Below, piece after piece: positions 6,595 through 8,210 of a stretch of DNA of 8,210 bases. The translations under genes and the position numbers were made by a program. This DNA is from Acidobacteriota bacterium. GTDB taxonomy: Bacteria; Acidobacteriota; Terriglobia; UBA7540. Every line of letters begins with the position of its first letter. Within the stretch, counting starts at the first letter, position 1. Below the pieces are notes generated by a model. The model worked only from the letters and a program-made list of their open reading frames with translations. It made no database searches and had not been told where the DNA came from. Location of the stretch: NCBI GenBank assembly GCA_021789565.1, contig JAJYJL010000287.1, positions 1 through 8,210 on the forward strand. Direction: 5' to 3'.

Positions 6595-7710
6595 TCAAAT
6601 CTTAAAGAAAATCCTTCGCTTGTACAACCAGTAGCAAATGTACCAGAGCATAAACCACACGGTAAGGCTGGTGATAATTTCTGCCGTAAGGTGCCCGCCC
6701 CAGGCAAACAATCCCATAGTGAAAGGCTGGGCGATTCTGTGCAACCACTCCGCCCCAAAGCTGTTCGTAAACAGGTAAATAAAAATCGAGTTCATGCCCA
6801 CGACGTTGAAAAAGATGGCCCACCTTTTCCAGCCCTTCACATCAATCAGCCAGTAAGAAAAGGCCAGCGCCAGCAGGCAAAACCCGCCGCTGACAATTAC
6901 AAAGGAAGCGGTGCAAATGCGTTTGATGATGGGGTCTATAGGATTCAGCGAAAACCCGACAATGACTCCGATGATGCCCGGAATGACCAGTGTCTTGATC
7001 TTCTGCATCGGCTCCCGTGCGCTCTTCAGGACATATCCGGCAAGTACTCCCCACATGGTGTGCGCCGTGGTAGGAATGGCGTTGAAGGCCACCCAATGCC
7101 CCTTGGAAAGTTCGGGCATGATGGCCAGGTCCACCCAGGAACCAAAATTGTGGTCCGGGACAAAGGGCTGGTTAAATCCTGCAACCGGCCACGTGCGGTA
7201 TAACAATTCGGTGATGATTAGCAACAGGAACGTGAAGCCAATCTGCGTTCGGGTTGACTTGCGCATCATCAGAAAAGCCACAAGGTAGGTAAAGGAAAGT
7301 TGCGCCAGCACGTTCCACAACTGAAACGTCAAGTGACCAGGCCCGATGCAGTAGAGTGCCCAGCCAAAGAACAGGAGCAGCCCCGACCGCTTGAGAACAT
7401 GCCGAAAGGTCTGACGCCAGGTATCACCGCGTTCCCATCTTTTGCCGATGGAGAAGGGCATCGCCACTCCAACAATAAACATGAAGAAGGGCTGGACAAG
7501 GTCCCAGAAGTGAAGCCCGTTCCAGGGATGGTGATCGAGCTGCCAACCGATAAAGCCGAGCACGGTACCGTGTAAAGCCGGATTCCGCAGTAGCGAATAC
7601 AGCTCGGTCGACTCACCGATGAGCAGAAACATCGTGATACCACGGAAAAAATCGAGTGAAGCCACCCGGCCCGGAATAATAGCCGGAGGTTGTCCCGAGT
7701 TGCTTTCCAT
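6595..7710 (-). CDS. Multi-pass membrane acyltransferase, heparan-alpha-glucosaminide N-acetyltransferase-like (COG4299/DUF5009)
   Basis: The product has 371 residues with about ten predicted membrane segments. It opens with RVASLDFFRGITMFLLI (15-31), the family's R-x-x-S-x-D-x-x-RG signature. HHPWNGLHFWDLVQPFF (60-76) follows, in which H60 aligns with the His of the H-x-x-W-N-G motif that is the acetyl-accepting active site in human HGSNAT. Further hydrophobic segments include LLLFFGWALY, FTFLLLIITELLY, LVIPGIIGVIVGF, CLLALAFSYWLI and VWFMLWYICYWLY; the C-terminus ends in basic KRR. In this family an acetyl group from cytosolic acetyl-CoA is transferred across the membrane to an amino sugar or glycan; the bacterial substrate is unknown. 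The ATG at 7710 has GGAGG six nt upstream; the in-frame ATG at 7716 touches that site, and the GTG at 7767 would add a highly basic extension. It is monocistronic here, transcribed in the same direction as the DUF4380/quinoprotein pair. Confidence 0.87.
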   Translation of the reverse strand: MESNSGQPPAIIPGRVASLDFFRGITMFLLIGESTELYSLLRNPALHGTVLGFIGWQLDHHPWNGLHFWDLVQPFFMFIVGVAMPFSIGKRWERGDTWRQTFRHVLKRSGLLLFFGWALYCIGPGHLTFQLWNVLAQLSFTYLVAFLMMRKSTRTQIGFTFLLLIITELLYRTWPVAGFNQPFVPDHNFGSWVDLAIMPELSKGHWVAFNAIPTTAHTMWGVLAGYVLKSAREPMQKIKTLVIPGIIGVIVGFSLNPIDPIIKRICTASFVIVSGGFCLLALAFSYWLIDVKGWKRWAIFFNVVGMNSIFIYLFTNSFGAEWLHRIAQPFTMGLFAWGGHLTAEIITSLTVWFMLWYICYWLYKRRIFFKI

Positions 7711-7716
7711 CTCCAT

Positions 7717-7721
7717 CCTCC
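7717..7721 (-). promoter_or_regulatory. Ribosome binding site of the acyltransferase gene
   Basis: GGAGG on the minus strand, within AAGAGGAGG, lies 6 nt before the ATG at 7710. It directly abuts the alternative ATG at 7716, which makes 7710 the better start. Confidence 0.65.
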
Positions 7722-7725
7722 TCTT

Positions 7726-8210
7726 CAGTCTGTCCCGTCTGGTTTCCCTAATCCTCTGGCGCTTCACTTCAAATCAGTTCTTGCCGGCACGCGCGCCTGG
7801 ACGCGCTCGGCAACCGGACTACCGGGTATTCTTCTGCCTTGCCCTGAGACCATTTTTCATTCCAGCCTCAACAGCCTAAAATTCTCCTTATTGGGGCACT
7901 TCCCTGGGTTTACTCTGCGCCAGCTTGGGCCATAAGCTTGCCTTAACTTCCGGCTGACTTCAACCATTATTTACGGATAGCCCATGACTGGTTTCGCTTT
8001 TACGAAAAATTCAGGGGTGTCCAATGAGCGTTCACCTTCCAACGCGGGCATTCCAATTTGGGGTCAGCATCTGCCAGATTGAATTCTCCCTCATTTCACT
8101 CGGTACCAAAATCTCCGGCGAGGTCGCTAAGGACTGGGTCGGAATTTGACTGCGGCGCGCCGGGAAGCTAACGCAGCGGTGGTCAAGACTCTATTGGAAG
8201 CGTGAAGTGG
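7726..8210. other. Intergenic stretch at the right edge, no gene supported
   Basis: No frame in these 485 bp has a credible start with a ribosome binding site or a family resemblance. It presumably holds the promoter of the acyltransferase gene, but I cannot name -35/-10 elements. One small inverted repeat, TTTCG/CGAAA (7992-7996 with 8003-8007), is present; it could be an operator half-site or chance. A short open frame runs off the right edge from about 8150 on the plus strand, too short to judge. Confidence 0.4.

Noticed and set aside
6585..6600. GGTTCAAATC, a tRNA T-loop-like word
   Set aside because: The flanking bases cannot form a T-stem, and no anticodon arm or acceptor pairing is present nearby.
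6415..7203. A 262-codon plus-strand open frame
   Set aside because: Most of it is antisense to the membrane acyltransferase gene, whose signature motifs and membrane segments are convincing; no ribosome binding site or known domain supports the plus strand.

Overview
The window looks like a chromosomal accessory region of a soil-type Acidobacteriota bacterium (Solibacter/Bryobacter-like). This is an inference from gene content and style: Tat-tagged metabolic enzymes, an exported stand-alone quinoprotein, a DUF4380-like protein, a COG4299-type acyltransferase, and palindromic intergenic repeats. No RNA gene, CRISPR array, transposase or phage gene is visible.

Layout, left to right. Positions 1-180 hold an A-rich degenerate repeat with a period of about 54 bp. 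Positions 181-498 hold no gene I can support. Positions 499-602 form a compact palindromic element that can fold into a cloverleaf (outer stem plus three hairpins). A two-gene plus-strand operon follows: a Tat-exported SelA/DgaE-like PLP enzyme (704-1984) and a Tat-exported PIG-L family deacetylase (2022-2903). Facing it with a 24 bp gap is a two-gene minus-strand operon: a secreted DUF4380-like protein (4568-5968) whose stop overlaps the start of a secreted PQQ-dependent dehydrogenase (2928-4571). About 620 bp of hairpin- and repeat-containing intergenic DNA separates this from a minus-strand multi-pass membrane acyltransferase of the heparan-alpha-glucosaminide N-acetyltransferase type (6595-7710). 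The last 500 bp hold no recognisable gene.

How the genes may work together (inference): all four soluble enzymes carry export signals and the fifth protein is in the membrane, so the cluster points to cell-envelope or periplasmic chemistry. The family chemistries can be strung into an amino-sugar route. PIG-L would remove an N-acetyl group, the quinoprotein would oxidise the sugar to an aldonate, the DgaE-like enzyme would eliminate ammonia, the DUF4380 protein (a probable sugar-mutarotase-like fold) would bind or epimerise the sugar, and the acyltransferase would re-acetylate glucosamine termini. No substrate is proven by the sequence.

Active-site oddities deserve a second look. The PIG-L protein has Gly where the family's catalytic-base Asp normally sits. 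The quinoprotein has the Asp-x-Asp pair typical of lanthanide-dependent methanol dehydrogenases but lacks the adjacent-cysteine ring.
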